The notes: generated by a model from the sequence alone, not told the origin. DNA of 64,000 nt from Akkermansia sp. (GCA_017555205.1 JAFZGW010000004.1:62001-126000), one strand, 5' to 3'. Shown: positions 35,311 through 43,876, counted from the first letter of the stretch. Program-made: numbers and translations.

Positions 35311-35527
35311 GGCGCTATTTGTTTTTCAATTTCAAAGACGAGACAATCCCCACTTATGTTTGAAAAAAAATGCAGCTTGGGCTCTTTTTCTGATTTGTGG
35401 ATAAATAACGGGAGCCATTTCGAGACAATTTTAAACAAAAAGCAACAGTTGAGCTTTACTTTTGCTTACAACATACAATTTACCAATTTTGCCGAGACTA
35501 AAAAAACGTTAGCACATCACTTTTTGC
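35311..35527. other. Divergent intergenic region
   Basis: AT-rich region between the start of the kinase-fold operon (minus) and the aldolase promoter (plus). No gene was seen; a minus-strand promoter must lie here, but no box is convincing. Confidence 0.4.
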
Positions 35528-35556
35528 TTGCCAGATGGGGGTAGGAGGGGTACAAT
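35528..35556 (+). promoter_or_regulatory. Promoter of the class II aldolase gene
   Basis: TTGCCA (35528-35533), 17-bp G-rich spacer, TACAAT (35551-35556). The leader is about 50 nt; no Shine-Dalgarno site precedes the ATG. Confidence 0.75.
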
Positions 35557-35615
35557 GTGCGCGTGAAATGCGGGTAGCACCCGCTCTCAAAAAACGATAA
35601 ACAGAAATAAGTACC

Positions 35616-36641
<1,026 letters not shown>

Positions 36642-36666
36642 GCCTAATTTTCAGGTTCTTTCGTGC

Positions 36667-36702
36667 AAGCCCCTCGGTGCAAACCGCAGGGGCTTCACTT
36701 TT
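36667..36702 (+). terminator. Terminator after fba
   Basis: An 8-bp stem (36667-36674 with 36688-36695), 13-nt loop, then CACTTTTT. Confidence 0.75.
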
Positions 36703-36768
36703 TGGGCGAGCGTTGTCATTTTGAGTGCACAAAATCAATCATTCAAAGCAAGGGCAACCAGTTTTCGC

Positions 36769-36797
36769 TTGCGTTTGCGAGCGGCATGTGCTAGATT
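36769..36797 (+). promoter_or_regulatory. Promoter of the prepilin-like gene
   Basis: TTGCGT (36769-36774), 17 bp, TAGATT (36792-36797). The ATG at 36807 lies 9 nt further. Confidence 0.65.
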
Positions 36798-36806
36798 AGG
36801 CACGTT

Positions 36807-37577
36807 ATGAAAATCAGTTTTACACGCCGTGCGGTCGGCTTTACGCTCATCGAGCTCATCGTGGTAATTGCCATTCTGGGTGCCTTGGCCGGCATCTCGG
36901 CACCGTTCATCATCAGCCAGATGAATGCCGCTGACGTCACCGCCTGCCGCAGCAATCTTTCCCAGCTGGGCATGGTAGGTGAAAAATACTCTCGCGACAT
37001 GAGCCACAGCCACCTGCTGCCCACCAGCGGTATGGATGACGATGAAGACACCGACTACAACGAAAGCGAGGGTTGGTGGCTTTCCATCGCCCCCGAAATG
37101 GACGGCACAGTGTTGCCGCAGGGCAAGAATGGCAAGATGAAAGTCCCCTCCCTCTTCCACTGCCCCGGGCACCAGCCCGAAATTAAGGACGACACCTTCC
37201 CGGCAGACGTCAAAACAATCTCCTACGTCTCGTGGACAGACGGCAGCGAAGATTCCGACAACCCCAATTCCTGCATTCGCACCAGCGCTAAGCAAAACCT
37301 CGACACCCTGCCTTGGCTCTCTGATGGCAACCCGGTGAAGGGACAGAGCGTAACCGACTTGAAGAGCTTCACCAAGCAGGTCATGCCCGCTCTCCAACGC
37401 CACCAGGACACCCTCATCGTGCTCTATGCCAGCGGCATGGTAAAGGCTTACGAGGCAGACCCCGAAACCGCCAACGCAGAGCAGCTCTTCAAGCGCATCG
37501 CCCCTTCCATCGCCAAAAAAGCCAAAAAAGCCAAAGATGTTCAGGACGATGAAGACGAGGAAGAAGACGAAGAGTAA
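36807..37577 (+). CDS. Type II/IV prepilin-like protein
   Basis: This 256-residue protein has a class III signal: a short basic leader, then GFTLIELIVVIAILGALAGIS with the prepilin peptidase site G-FTLIE and the conserved Glu at +5. The mature part is extracytoplasmic. The C-terminus is unusual, ending in a Lys-rich and then very acidic tail (DVQDDEDEEEDEE). Verrucomicrobia carry many such pseudopilins, usually without a complete pilus operon next to them, as here. The role is unknown. Confidence 0.82.
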   Translation: MKISFTRRAVGFTLIELIVVIAILGALAGISAPFIISQMNAADVTACRSNLSQLGMVGEKYSRDMSHSHLLPTSGMDDDEDTDYNESEGWWLSIAPEMDGTVLPQGKNGKMKVPSLFHCPGHQPEIKDDTFPADVKTISYVSWTDGSEDSDNPNSCIRTSAKQNLDTLPWLSDGNPVKGQSVTDLKSFTKQVMPALQRHQDTLIVLYASGMVKAYEADPETANAEQLFKRIAPSIAKKAKKAKDVQDDEDEEEDEE

Positions 37578-37612
37578 TATCCGTTCGGCCCACACCGATA
37601 ACATTTAAATAA

Positions 37613-37652
37613 AGCCCGGCCTACTATCGCCCAAGGCGTAGTCAGCCGGGCT
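37613..37652 (+). terminator. Hairpin between the prepilin gene and tilS
   Basis: An 8-bp stem (37613-37620 with 37645-37652) with further pairing inside. The T-run is weak. Confidence 0.55.
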
Positions 37653-37675
37653 CCTTTACGCCCCACGCAAATACC

Positions 37676-38629
37676 ATGCCCACAACCACCTGCGAATTAG
37701 ACATCCCACCCTATTACCTCAGCCGCCCCATTGTCGTTGGCCTGAGCGGCGGGCGAGATTCCGTAGCCCTGCTGCACCTATTGGCAGAAAAGGGCTGCGA
37801 GCTGCACGCCGTTCACGTGCACCATGGTATACGCGGGGAAGAAGCCGATGGCGATGCTGATTTTTGCCGGGAGCTCTGCTCGCGCATAGGTATAAGCTGC
37901 GAACTTCACCACATCGACGCCCCGGCTCTGGCGGCAGAAAGCGGGCAATCCCTCGAAACAGCCGCCAGATTGGCACGGCGCGCCATATTGAAATCCGCAG
38001 CAAACCGTTACAATGCAGCAATTGCCCTGGCGCACCATGCAGACGACCAGGCGGAAACCGTCCTATTCCGTCTGGCTCGCGGTGCAGCCGGCCCACGCGG
38101 CATGGAACCCATATCGCAGGCGGAAGGCCATATATGGCTGCGTCCCCTGCTCAACTGTACACGAGCGCAGCTTACCCACTGGCTCACAGAGCGTGAGCTC
38201 CACTGGCGGGATGACTCCACCAACTCCATCCCCGATGTCACCCGTAACCGCTTGAGGCTGGAGGTACTACCCGCCCTCAACCGAGCCATGGGGCGGGATG
38301 TCGTACCCATACTTAACCGCAGCGCACGCCTGCAAAGCGAAACCCTGCTTGCGCTGGACTTCGCGCTTGCAGCCCTACCTACTCACGACCCGCAAGGGCG
38401 GCTCTACCTTCCCTTCGTACTTGCGCAACCGCTCCCCCTGCGCAAGGCTATACTTCACCGCTACTTACTGCAACAGGGTGTACCGCAAGTGGATGAAGCC
38501 ATGGTACTGGCGATAGATGCCATGCTGCCGGCAGATGCCCCCGTTGCCCGCCGCTGCCTGCCCGGTGGTTTTATTGCCATCCGCCGCCAAAAGCGATTAC
38601 TGATTTCCAACATAACGCCGGAAAATTAA
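37676..38629 (+). CDS. tilS: tRNA(Ile)-lysidine synthase
   Basis: This 317-residue enzyme modifies C34 of tRNA-Ile(CAU) to lysidine so that it reads AUA. The ATP-pyrophosphatase P-loop SGGRDS is near residue 24, with AVHVHHGIRG and LAHHADDQAETVLFRL further on, all typical of TilS. It is shorter than the E. coli enzyme (432 residues) and lacks most of the C-terminal domains, as in other short TilS types. No Shine-Dalgarno site precedes the ATG. Confidence 0.94.
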   Translation: MPTTTCELDIPPYYLSRPIVVGLSGGRDSVALLHLLAEKGCELHAVHVHHGIRGEEADGDADFCRELCSRIGISCELHHIDAPALAAESGQSLETAARLARRAILKSAANRYNAAIALAHHADDQAETVLFRLARGAAGPRGMEPISQAEGHIWLRPLLNCTRAQLTHWLTERELHWRDDSTNSIPDVTRNRLRLEVLPALNRAMGRDVVPILNRSARLQSETLLALDFALAALPTHDPQGRLYLPFVLAQPLPLRKAILHRYLLQQGVPQVDEAMVLAIDAMLPADAPVARRCLPGGFIAIRRQKRLLISNITPEN

Positions 38630-38689
38630 AAAAACGCCGACGAACAAAGATAAAAATAAACACATGGCCCCGGGGCAACAACTTCGGGC

Positions 38690-38718
38690 TTGCCATGCGG
38701 GGGCACTTGTGCTACCCT
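38690..38718 (+). promoter_or_regulatory. Promoter of the ankyrin gene
   Basis: TTGCCA (38690-38695), 17 bp, TACCCT (38713-38718); the ATG at 38727 follows after 8 nt. Confidence 0.6.
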
Positions 38719-38726
38719 GAAGGGTT

Positions 38727-39629
38727 ATGAATGAAGCAACGATTCAAGAAGAACTCTTCGCCGCCATCTGTCACAATGAGGCAGACGTGGTAGAGAAACT
38801 GCTGGCCGCAGGTGCAGATGCAGACAAAAGGTTTCGGAACCGGCTCACACCGCTCATGGTAGCAGCACGCGCAGGCGCACACGCAGTCATTCCCGTGTTG
38901 CTGGCTCACGGCGCCTATGTGAATGCGAGTTATGGGCTGTGGGGGCGTAGTGCCTTCCACTGGCTCTGTTATCAGGGCTTAAGCAGCCATTACCATGTCG
39001 AGGCACACACCGAGAGTGCCCGAGCCTTGCTCGCAGCCGGGGCAGATGCGTACATGCCGGATGATTCCGGCGACACGCCGCTGATTCTGGCGCTCCGCCA
39101 CCGATTGAAAAATGTCATTAAGCTCATCCATGCCTACAGCCCCATCCCCAATGGTACGGGAGACAAGCTCCTTATCCCCTGGCTGGATATAGCATACCTT
39201 CGTAAAAGCAATCCATACCTGCGCCGATATACGGACAAGGAGATACACGCCCATTACATCGCCCCACCGGAGCCGCGCCAACTTGGTGAAACGCTGCGCC
39301 GTCCCTATTCTCTTCCCTACGATACAGCATGGGCCAGCAAAGCTGATGTACGCACAAAAGATAAAAGAGGATTTACAGCTTTACACCATGCAGCTGCACT
39401 GGGACTCTGCGAGGCAGCTGCCATCCTCATCGACCGCGGAGCCCCTATCGACGCAACGGCACGCTCCGGAGCCACGCCCCTCATGATAGCAGCCCGCAGC
39501 GGCAGATGGAAGGTAGGCCACCTGCTACTCGCTCATGGCGCCGACCCACTAAAGCAGGACTGCAATAAGCGCAACTCCTACGACTTCGCACGCCGTGCCA
39601 ATAACTTCAGACTTTTTGGGATGATATAG
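38727..39629 (+). CDS. Ankyrin-repeat protein
   Basis: This 300-residue protein has no signal peptide. Ankyrin units are clear near both ends (NRLTPLMVAARAGAHAVIPV, DSGDTPLILALRHRLKNVIK, DKRGFTALHHAAALGLCEAA, SGATPLMIAARSGRWKVGHL), with a non-repeat insertion of about 60 residues in the middle. It is probably a cytoplasmic protein-binding scaffold. It is the third ankyrin protein in the window. It lies next to the integrase remnant, so it marks the edge of the mobile region. Confidence 0.85.
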   Translation: MNEATIQEELFAAICHNEADVVEKLLAAGADADKRFRNRLTPLMVAARAGAHAVIPVLLAHGAYVNASYGLWGRSAFHWLCYQGLSSHYHVEAHTESARALLAAGADAYMPDDSGDTPLILALRHRLKNVIKLIHAYSPIPNGTGDKLLIPWLDIAYLRKSNPYLRRYTDKEIHAHYIAPPEPRQLGETLRRPYSLPYDTAWASKADVRTKDKRGFTALHHAAALGLCEAAAILIDRGAPIDATARSGATPLMIAARSGRWKVGHLLLAHGADPLKQDCNKRNSYDFARRANNFRLFGMI

Positions 39630-39690
39630 TACACAGAATGCCGTTGCCCAAACTGTTGCCCGAACGCACCCCGCATGTTACCATACGGGC

Positions 39691-40046
39691 ATGCAACTCA
39701 GCATCACCAAAGACAAGTACAGCGGGCACGCGAAAAGCCCGTGGCTTGTCGTGCTCCCTGCGCGCCTATCGCCCACAGGCCGCCGCCGATACTGCCGCTT
39801 CCCCACGCGTGCGGCGGCGGCCAGCTTCGTGGCGGCCATACGAGGCCAACGGCGAAAAACCCGTGGCGCTACTGCCTGCGCCACTCCTACGCCACATACT
39901 ACCTCAAAGCACGCCTCGGCGAAATAACCCAACTACAGCTCAACATGGGCCACCGTTCCGCGCAGCTGCTCTATTCCCGGTACGTCAACATGGCTGGCAC
40001 CACCCGCGCCATGGCAACTGATTGGTGGCAAACCCTCCCGGAATAA
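39691..40046 (+). pseudogene. Tyrosine recombinase (phage-type integrase) remnant
   Basis: Two fragments in different frames lie next to each other. The first (from 39691) reads like an integrase N-terminus (ITKDKYSGHAKSPWLVVLPA). The second, in another frame up to 40046, reads like the C-terminal catalytic part: LRHSYATYYLK (catalytic R-x-x-H), then NMGHRSAQLLYSRYV with the second His/Arg and the nucleophilic Tyr. The middle is deleted and the frame is broken, so the gene is dead. It probably marks one end of the decayed element at 39.7-42.3 kb. Confidence 0.75.
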
Positions 40047-40093
40047 AACAGCAAAAAAATGATAAAAAAATACAAAAAAATATCGCCTTCTTA

Positions 40094-40122
40094 TTGGCTG
40101 TTAGTTGTTTATATAATATAAC
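40094..40122 (+). promoter_or_regulatory. Promoter of the candidate toxin mRNA
   Basis: TTGGCT (40094-40099), 17 bp, TATAAC (40117-40122); an overlapping TATAAT is at 40112-40117. The mRNA would start near 40129, with a GCCG-TCTA-CGGC hairpin (40129-40140) at its 5' end. Confidence 0.65.
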
Positions 40123-40142
40123 CCCCTCGCCGTCTACGGCAT

Positions 40143-40163
40143 AGGAAGGAGATGAACATGTAA
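40143..40163 (+). promoter_or_regulatory. Strong Shine-Dalgarno site and mini leader ORF
   Basis: AGGAAGGAG (40143-40151) is the only strong Shine-Dalgarno sequence I noticed in the window. It is spaced 6 nt before an ATG at 40158 that is followed directly by TAA. An ATG at 40152 also runs to the same TAA (Met-Asn-Met-stop). This stop abuts the ATG of the 24-codon ORF, so translation of the peptide may depend on reinitiation. Confidence 0.75.
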
Positions 40164-40238
40164 ATGAAATCCCTCTATTTCTGGCACCCGCAGGTGATTG
40201 AGTATCTGATTTATCTGGTATTTATAGCCTGCCACTAA
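40164..40238 (+). CDS. 24-residue hydrophobic peptide, candidate type I toxin
   Basis: The peptide starts MKSLYFWHPQ and ends with a hydrophobic stretch (YLIYLVFIACH), enough for one short membrane helix. Size and composition fit small membrane toxins of type I toxin-antitoxin systems, though I know of no direct homologue. It is a self-contained transcription unit, with a promoter at 40094-40122, a 5' hairpin, a strong Shine-Dalgarno site and a terminator at 40244-40276. The start region is complementary to the small RNA encoded about 160 bp downstream. Toxicity is inferred from architecture, not shown by the sequence. Confidence 0.65.
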   Translation: MKSLYFWHPQVIEYLIYLVFIACH

Positions 40239-40243
40239 AACTC

Positions 40244-40276
40244 AGAGCCCCGACTGACCACCGGGGCTCTTTTTTT
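40244..40276 (+). terminator. Terminator of the candidate toxin mRNA
   Basis: Stem AGAGCCCC (40244-40251) with GGGGCTCT (40263-40270), then a run of seven T. Confidence 0.93.
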
Positions 40277-40287
40277 ACACTTTTGTA

Positions 40288-40316
40288 TTGACTTTGCACG
40301 CTTTTTACCATAAAAT
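40288..40316 (+). promoter_or_regulatory. Promoter of the candidate antitoxin RNA
   Basis: TTGACT (40288-40293), 17 bp, TAAAAT (40311-40316). It is closer to consensus than the toxin promoter, as expected if the RNA is made in excess. Confidence 0.75.
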
Positions 40317-40322
40317 CCCCTC

Positions 40323-40407
40323 AGCCAGAAAAAGAGGCGAAATTATTTACATCTCTTTTCAAACAGCCCCGCGCGGTGTTGGTCGCACCTAGCGGGGCTT
40401 TTCTTTT
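40323..40407 (+). ncRNA. Approximately 85-nt antisense-like small RNA, candidate RNA antitoxin
   Basis: The unit has its own promoter and ends with a terminator (AGCCCCGC 40365-40372 with GCGGGGCT 40392-40399, then TTTCTTTT). It contains no ORF. Three blocks are complementary, in order, to the upstream mRNA: 40324-40337 pairs with 40172-40185 (13 of 14), 40345-40352 pairs with 40158-40165 (8 of 8, covering the ATG-TAA-AT region), and 40353-40360 pairs with the Shine-Dalgarno 40144-40151 (8 of 8 counting two G-U pairs). Inside the RNA, GAAAAAGAG (40328-40336) can also pair with CTCTTTTC (40353-40360), giving a hairpin. This fits an RNA that blocks translation of the peptide. Confidence 0.72.
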
Positions 40408-40424
40408 CAAGCGTTTTTGCGGGC

Positions 40425-40466
40425 GCGAAAAAACTCAGCCGCCGGGTAGATATACCACCCGACGGC
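40425..40466 (-). terminator. Minus-strand terminator for the phage-like small gene
   Basis: A 10-bp stem with one mismatch (40438-40447 with 40457-40466) followed on the minus strand by TGAGTTTTTTCG. Confidence 0.8.
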
Positions 40467-40519
40467 TTCAAAATTGAGTAAAAAACCGGGAATCACCCCG
40501 CACACAATATCTTGTACGG

Positions 40520-40705
40520 TTACTGCATCGCTATATCGGCGCAGCGGCACCAGAATACCTCGCCATTTTTCATTGTTATTTTTGCCAGCTCGCCATCCAC
40601 AGTCACCACGATAAATTTCACTCCACTATCAAACAGGCGGGCGTCCCGGCTGTTTCTTTTCGCCTCAGCCCACTCTAATTGTCTTGCCTTGCAAGTCTCT
40701 CGCAT
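40520..40705 (-). CDS. Small phage-like protein
   Basis: This 61-residue protein (from MRETCKARQLEWAEAKRNSR) has a basic N-terminal helix and a beta-rich C-terminal part (KFIVVTVDGELAKITMKNG). I recognise no family; the style is that of small phage structural or accessory proteins. It is divergent from the plus-strand gene at 40722 and has a terminator at 40425-40466. In the second copy of the duplicated segment its N-terminus is stopped after about eight codons (MRETYKAR). Confidence 0.5.
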   Translation of the reverse strand: MRETCKARQLEWAEAKRNSRDARLFDSGVKFIVVTVDGELAKITMKNGEVFWCRCADIAMQ

Positions 40706-40721
40706 GCTAAAATCCGGGTGC

Positions 40722-41027
40722 ATGGCTCACACCCTTACAGCCCCCGAGGCTCTGGCCTGGTACTTCAAACGCCGCCCTGCGTTTGTCAAGAATATCTGTC
40801 ACCATGTTTTTTTTGCAAACCGCAACAGGGGTATTGACAGAAAATTTCATGCCAAATATGCCCTGGATGCCATGGCCGACCCCATACGCGTCAACGCCTT
40901 TCTTTTGCAGCATGCCGATGCGCTCGCGCTGGATACCACCACACGCGAGGCTCTCGAAAATGACGCCGCCGAAATGCACGCATACAACGCGCGCATGCTT
41001 TTTTGTCTGGCAAATCCCTGGGCGTAA
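40722..41027 (+). CDS. Small phage-like protein, copy 1
   Basis: This 101-residue protein (MAHTLTAPEALAWYFKRRPA) has a sister at 41744-42049. The C-terminal part (DPIRVNAFLLQHADALALDT) is well conserved between them; the middle differs and includes an Asn/Phe-rich segment in this copy. A TTGCCT-18-TAAAAT promoter ends 8 nt before the ATG. Family unknown. Preservation of both reading frames suggests selection after duplication. Confidence 0.5.
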   Translation: MAHTLTAPEALAWYFKRRPAFVKNICHHVFFANRNRGIDRKFHAKYALDAMADPIRVNAFLLQHADALALDTTTREALENDAAEMHAYNARMLFCLANPWA

Positions 41028-41032
41028 TCTGC

Positions 41033-41380
41033 TCATCTTCTCGTAAGGAACTCTTCTGCTTTCGCCCACGTTTCTGCGCTCGCATCGCGCCGCACCAGCA
41101 CCGTGCGATCGCCGTTCTGCGCCTGCACATACACCCGCGCATCGCGCAAACTCCGCCGCAGGTGCCGCAGGTTCCAAAACGCATCTGCCATGGCGGCTAT
41201 CGGGTCAGTATTACACTCTTGCGCGCACCAGACATCATCTGCCCACCGCGCCATCCGCTCTTGCAAGCTGTAGCGGCCATCTGCGCTACGCTCCGGGAAC
41301 AGACACACATGTCCCCGCACCTCGTGCGCTATCCGCTTGCCGGTGCTTGTCACGCCGTAGCCTCCCGGCGCAGGCGGGCT
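41033..41380 (-). pseudogene. Phage protein C-terminal fragment
   Basis: The minus-strand frame reads a C-terminal fragment (HEVRGHVCLFPERSADGRYS, ending VLVRRDASAETWAKAEEFLT). An open part continues upstream without a clear start and meets the broken tape-measure fragment near 41400. It resembles a minor structural phage protein but no family is certain. Its last 60 bp belong to the duplicated segment. Confidence 0.45.
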
Positions 41381-41403
41381 TCCGGGCTCAAAACCCAGCG
41401 TGG

Positions 41404-41685
41404 TCAGTGCCGTCGCAAGTTCCCCATAAGCCGCTCTGCCGCCTCCGCATTCCCCATTACCACCCTCAGGCTGGTGGCCACGTTTTCAAGCTCTGCCGCC
41501 GGTGCCGTAAACGCGCTGAACGCTCCGGCGATGTTTTGCGCGGCGGCTTTTAACCCCAGCGCACCCATGAAAACATTGCCGATTTTTTCCAGCTTTTCGG
41601 TAATTCCCTTTTCCAGCCCGTCTATCGCCTTGCTGAATGCGGTAGCATCAGCCCCCACTCTGATATTTGCATCTGCTTTTGGCAT
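41404..41685 (-). pseudogene. Phage tail tape-measure protein, N-terminal fragment
   Basis: A 93-residue frame starts MPKADANIRVGADATAFSKAIDGLEKGITE, abridged here by its core ADATAFSKAIDGLE, and continues as an alpha-helical, Ala-rich region typical of tape-measure N-termini. It stops after LMGNLRRH, far short of the many hundreds of residues of an intact protein. It marks the element as a siphovirus- or myovirus-like prophage remnant. Confidence 0.55.
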
Positions 41686-41743
41686 AATTTTTTGTTGAAA
41701 TTATCTTGCCTTGTAAGTCTCTCGCATGCTAAAATCCGGGTGC

Positions 41744-42049
41744 ATGGCTCACACCCTTACAGCCCCCGAGGCTCTGGCCTGGTACTTCAAACACCGCCCC
41801 GCGTTTGTCGAGGATATCTGCTGGCATGTGTCTACCGCTGCCAGCAAGTGGGGCACTACGCGCCAACGGCATGCCGAATCCGCCCTGGAGGCCATGGCCG
41901 ACCCCGTACGCGTCAACGCCTTTCTTTTGCAGCATGCCGATGCGCTCGCGCTGGATACCAACACGCGCGAGGCTCTCGGAAACGACTCCACCGCGATGCA
42001 CGTGTTCGCTGAGCGCATGCGTACTTATCTGGCAAACCCCTGGGCATAA
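41744..42049 (+). CDS. Small phage-like protein, copy 2
   Basis: This 101-residue paralogue of the gene at 40722 shares the N-terminus and the FLLQHADALALDTN segment. The middle (STAASKWGTTRQRHAESALE) differs from copy 1. The promoter arrangement is duplicated too: TAAAAT ends 8 nt before the ATG. Function unknown. Confidence 0.5.
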   Translation: MAHTLTAPEALAWYFKHRPAFVEDICWHVSTAASKWGTTRQRHAESALEAMADPVRVNAFLLQHADALALDTNTREALGNDSTAMHVFAERMRTYLANPWA

Positions 42050-42123
42050 CCTGTTCATCTTCTCGTAAGGAACTCTTCTGCTTTCGCACACGTTGCCGCG
42101 CTTGCATCTCGCCGCACCAGCAC

Positions 42124-42338
42124 GCTGCGCTGCCCAGTAGCACCACGCTGCAATCCAGCCGCGTGGTATAGTTGCCGGGTATGATTTCCACCGTACCATT
42201 GCAGCGCACTTCCACGCGGTCATGCTCTGCCTCCGGGTCGCTCACTTGTCCATATACAGGCAGGCTGATGCCCGCGTGTGCCAGGGCATCTGCCAGTGTT
42301 GCTGCTATGCTGTCTGTAAAAAATTGCGTGTAATTCAT
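42124..42338 (-). pseudogene. Phage minor protein, N-terminal fragment
   Basis: A minus-strand frame starting MNYTQFFTDSIAATLADALA gives about 70 plausible residues (VYGQVSDPEAEHDRVEVRCN) similar in style to phage tail-completion or minor tail proteins. It then runs into the duplicated segment and loses coding character. It is interpreted as truncated by the duplication event. Confidence 0.45.
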
Positions 42339-42435
42339 AACTATTCACTAATGTCTGGGATTTATCGCCACTTGCTTCTCTCAAAAAAAATCTTTGGGAC
42401 ACATGTGCAAAATAAGGCGATTGCACACTTTCCGC

Positions 42436-42463
42436 TTGAATATATAGCGCAAAGGTGTAGAAT
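42436..42463 (+). promoter_or_regulatory. Promoter of serS
   Basis: TTGAAT (42436-42441), 16 bp, TAGAAT (42458-42463); the ATG is at 42473, 9 nt further. Confidence 0.7.
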
Positions 42464-42472
42464 AGTGGTGTT

Positions 42473-43762
42473 ATGCTAGATATCCGCGTTATACGTGAAA
42501 ACCCTGAATATGTGAAAGAGCGAGTCCGCCTGCGCGGCGGTGATCACTGGATGCTTGTAGACAAGGTGCTGGAGTGTGACGTAAAGCGCCGCAATGCCGA
42601 AACGGAGAAGCAGGCACTCTCCTCAGAGCGCAACAGTTCCTCTAAACTCATCGGCCAGATGATGAAGGAAGGTCGCAGGGAAGAAGCGGAAGAGCTCAAG
42701 AAGCGCATGAGCGAAGTAGGCGAGCGTATTAAGGAGCTCGACGCCGTAGCCACAGCCGCTGCCGAAGAGCAGGAAAACCTGCTGCTCAATATCCCCAACA
42801 TGCCGCACGATGCCGCCCCCATCGGTTCAGATGAGAGCGCCAACCCGGAAATGCGAGTTTGGGGGAGCAAACCCGAAATCGCTGAACCGAAGGACCATGT
42901 GCAGATTGCCACTACGCTGGGACTGCTGAACTTTGAAGACGCCGCCCGCATTTCCGGTTCCGGTTTCATCGTATACCGCGGTTTGGGTGCTCGCTTAGAG
43001 CGCGCCCTCATCAATTTCCTGCTCGACACTCAGACTCAGGAAAACGGCTACCAGGAGGTAGGCGTACCTTTCATCGTGAAGCGCGAGTGCATGTACGGCA
43101 CAGGCCAGTTACCCAAGTTCGAGGAGGATATGTACGGACTGGAGGGTAACAGCATGTTCCTCGTTCCCACCGCCGAGGTACCGGTTACCAACCTGTGCCG
43201 CGACCGAATTCTGAAAGAGGCAGATTTGCCCGTAAAGATGACAGCCTACACCCCCTGCTTCCGCCGCGAGGCCGGTTCCGCCGGTCGCGAAAACAAGGGT
43301 ATGATTCGCGTGCACCAGTTCGACAAGGTAGAGCTGGTGGAAATCTGCCGCCCGGAGGACGGTTTTGCCGAACTGGAAAAACTGACCGGCCATGCAGAGT
43401 GCATCCTGCAAAAGCTCGGCCTGCACTACCGCGTGATTGAGCTGTGCACGGGCGACGTCGGCTTCTCCTCCGCCAAGACTTACGATATCGAGGTATGGGC
43501 ACCGGGGCAGGGAAAATACCTGGAGGTATCGAGCTGCTCCTGCTTTACCGATTACCAGGCTCGCCGCATGAAACTGCGCTACAAGGACGCCGAAGGCAAA
43601 ATGCGCGTACCCTACACGCTCAACGGTTCCGGCACCGCCCTGCCGCGCCTGTATGTAGCCCTGCTTGAGCAGTGCCAGCAGCCCGACGGCTCCGTGCGTA
43701 TACCGGCCGCACTGGTACCCTATTTCGGGGCAGAAACCATCGCCCCCGCCACACAAGCATAA
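42473..43762 (+). CDS. serS: Seryl-tRNA synthetase
   Basis: This 429-residue class II synthetase charges tRNA-Ser. It has the N-terminal coiled coil that holds the tRNA long arm (about residues 30-105), motif 2 (TPCFRREAGSAGRENKGMIR), and motif 3 near the end (LNGSGTALPRLYVALLEQCQ). Motif 1 lies in the GARLERALINFLL region. The length matches the family. The leaderless-type promoter stands at the right edge of the decayed element, so the element has not disturbed this essential gene. Confidence 0.97.
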   Translation: MLDIRVIRENPEYVKERVRLRGGDHWMLVDKVLECDVKRRNAETEKQALSSERNSSSKLIGQMMKEGRREEAEELKKRMSEVGERIKELDAVATAAAEEQENLLLNIPNMPHDAAPIGSDESANPEMRVWGSKPEIAEPKDHVQIATTLGLLNFEDAARISGSGFIVYRGLGARLERALINFLLDTQTQENGYQEVGVPFIVKRECMYGTGQLPKFEEDMYGLEGNSMFLVPTAEVPVTNLCRDRILKEADLPVKMTAYTPCFRREAGSAGRENKGMIRVHQFDKVELVEICRPEDGFAELEKLTGHAECILQKLGLHYRVIELCTGDVGFSSAKTYDIEVWAPGQGKYLEVSSCSCFTDYQARRMKLRYKDAEGKMRVPYTLNGSGTALPRLYVALLEQCQQPDGSVRIPAALVPYFGAETIAPATQA

Positions 43763-43876
43763 AATCCCCTTCCGGCCGGCAGCAGCCACAACCTGCTGCC
43801 GGCTGAAATCACTCCGGGGCTCGATAGCCCCCTCTCTCGACCAACTTTACACCACTCTCAGCCAATCTCTCACACT

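Larger units (their letters stand above)
40678..42123. repeat. Duplicated segment in the decayed element (two copies of about 425 bp)
   Basis: Copy 1 (about 40678-41103) and copy 2 (about 41700-42123) are direct repeats, with similarity running from upstream of the TTGCCT promoter through a plus-strand ORF into the 3' end of a minus-strand phage fragment. Identity by eye is about 80%, with more differences inside the ORF than in its flanks. About 600 bp of unrelated phage tail-gene fragments lie between them. Confidence 0.85.
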
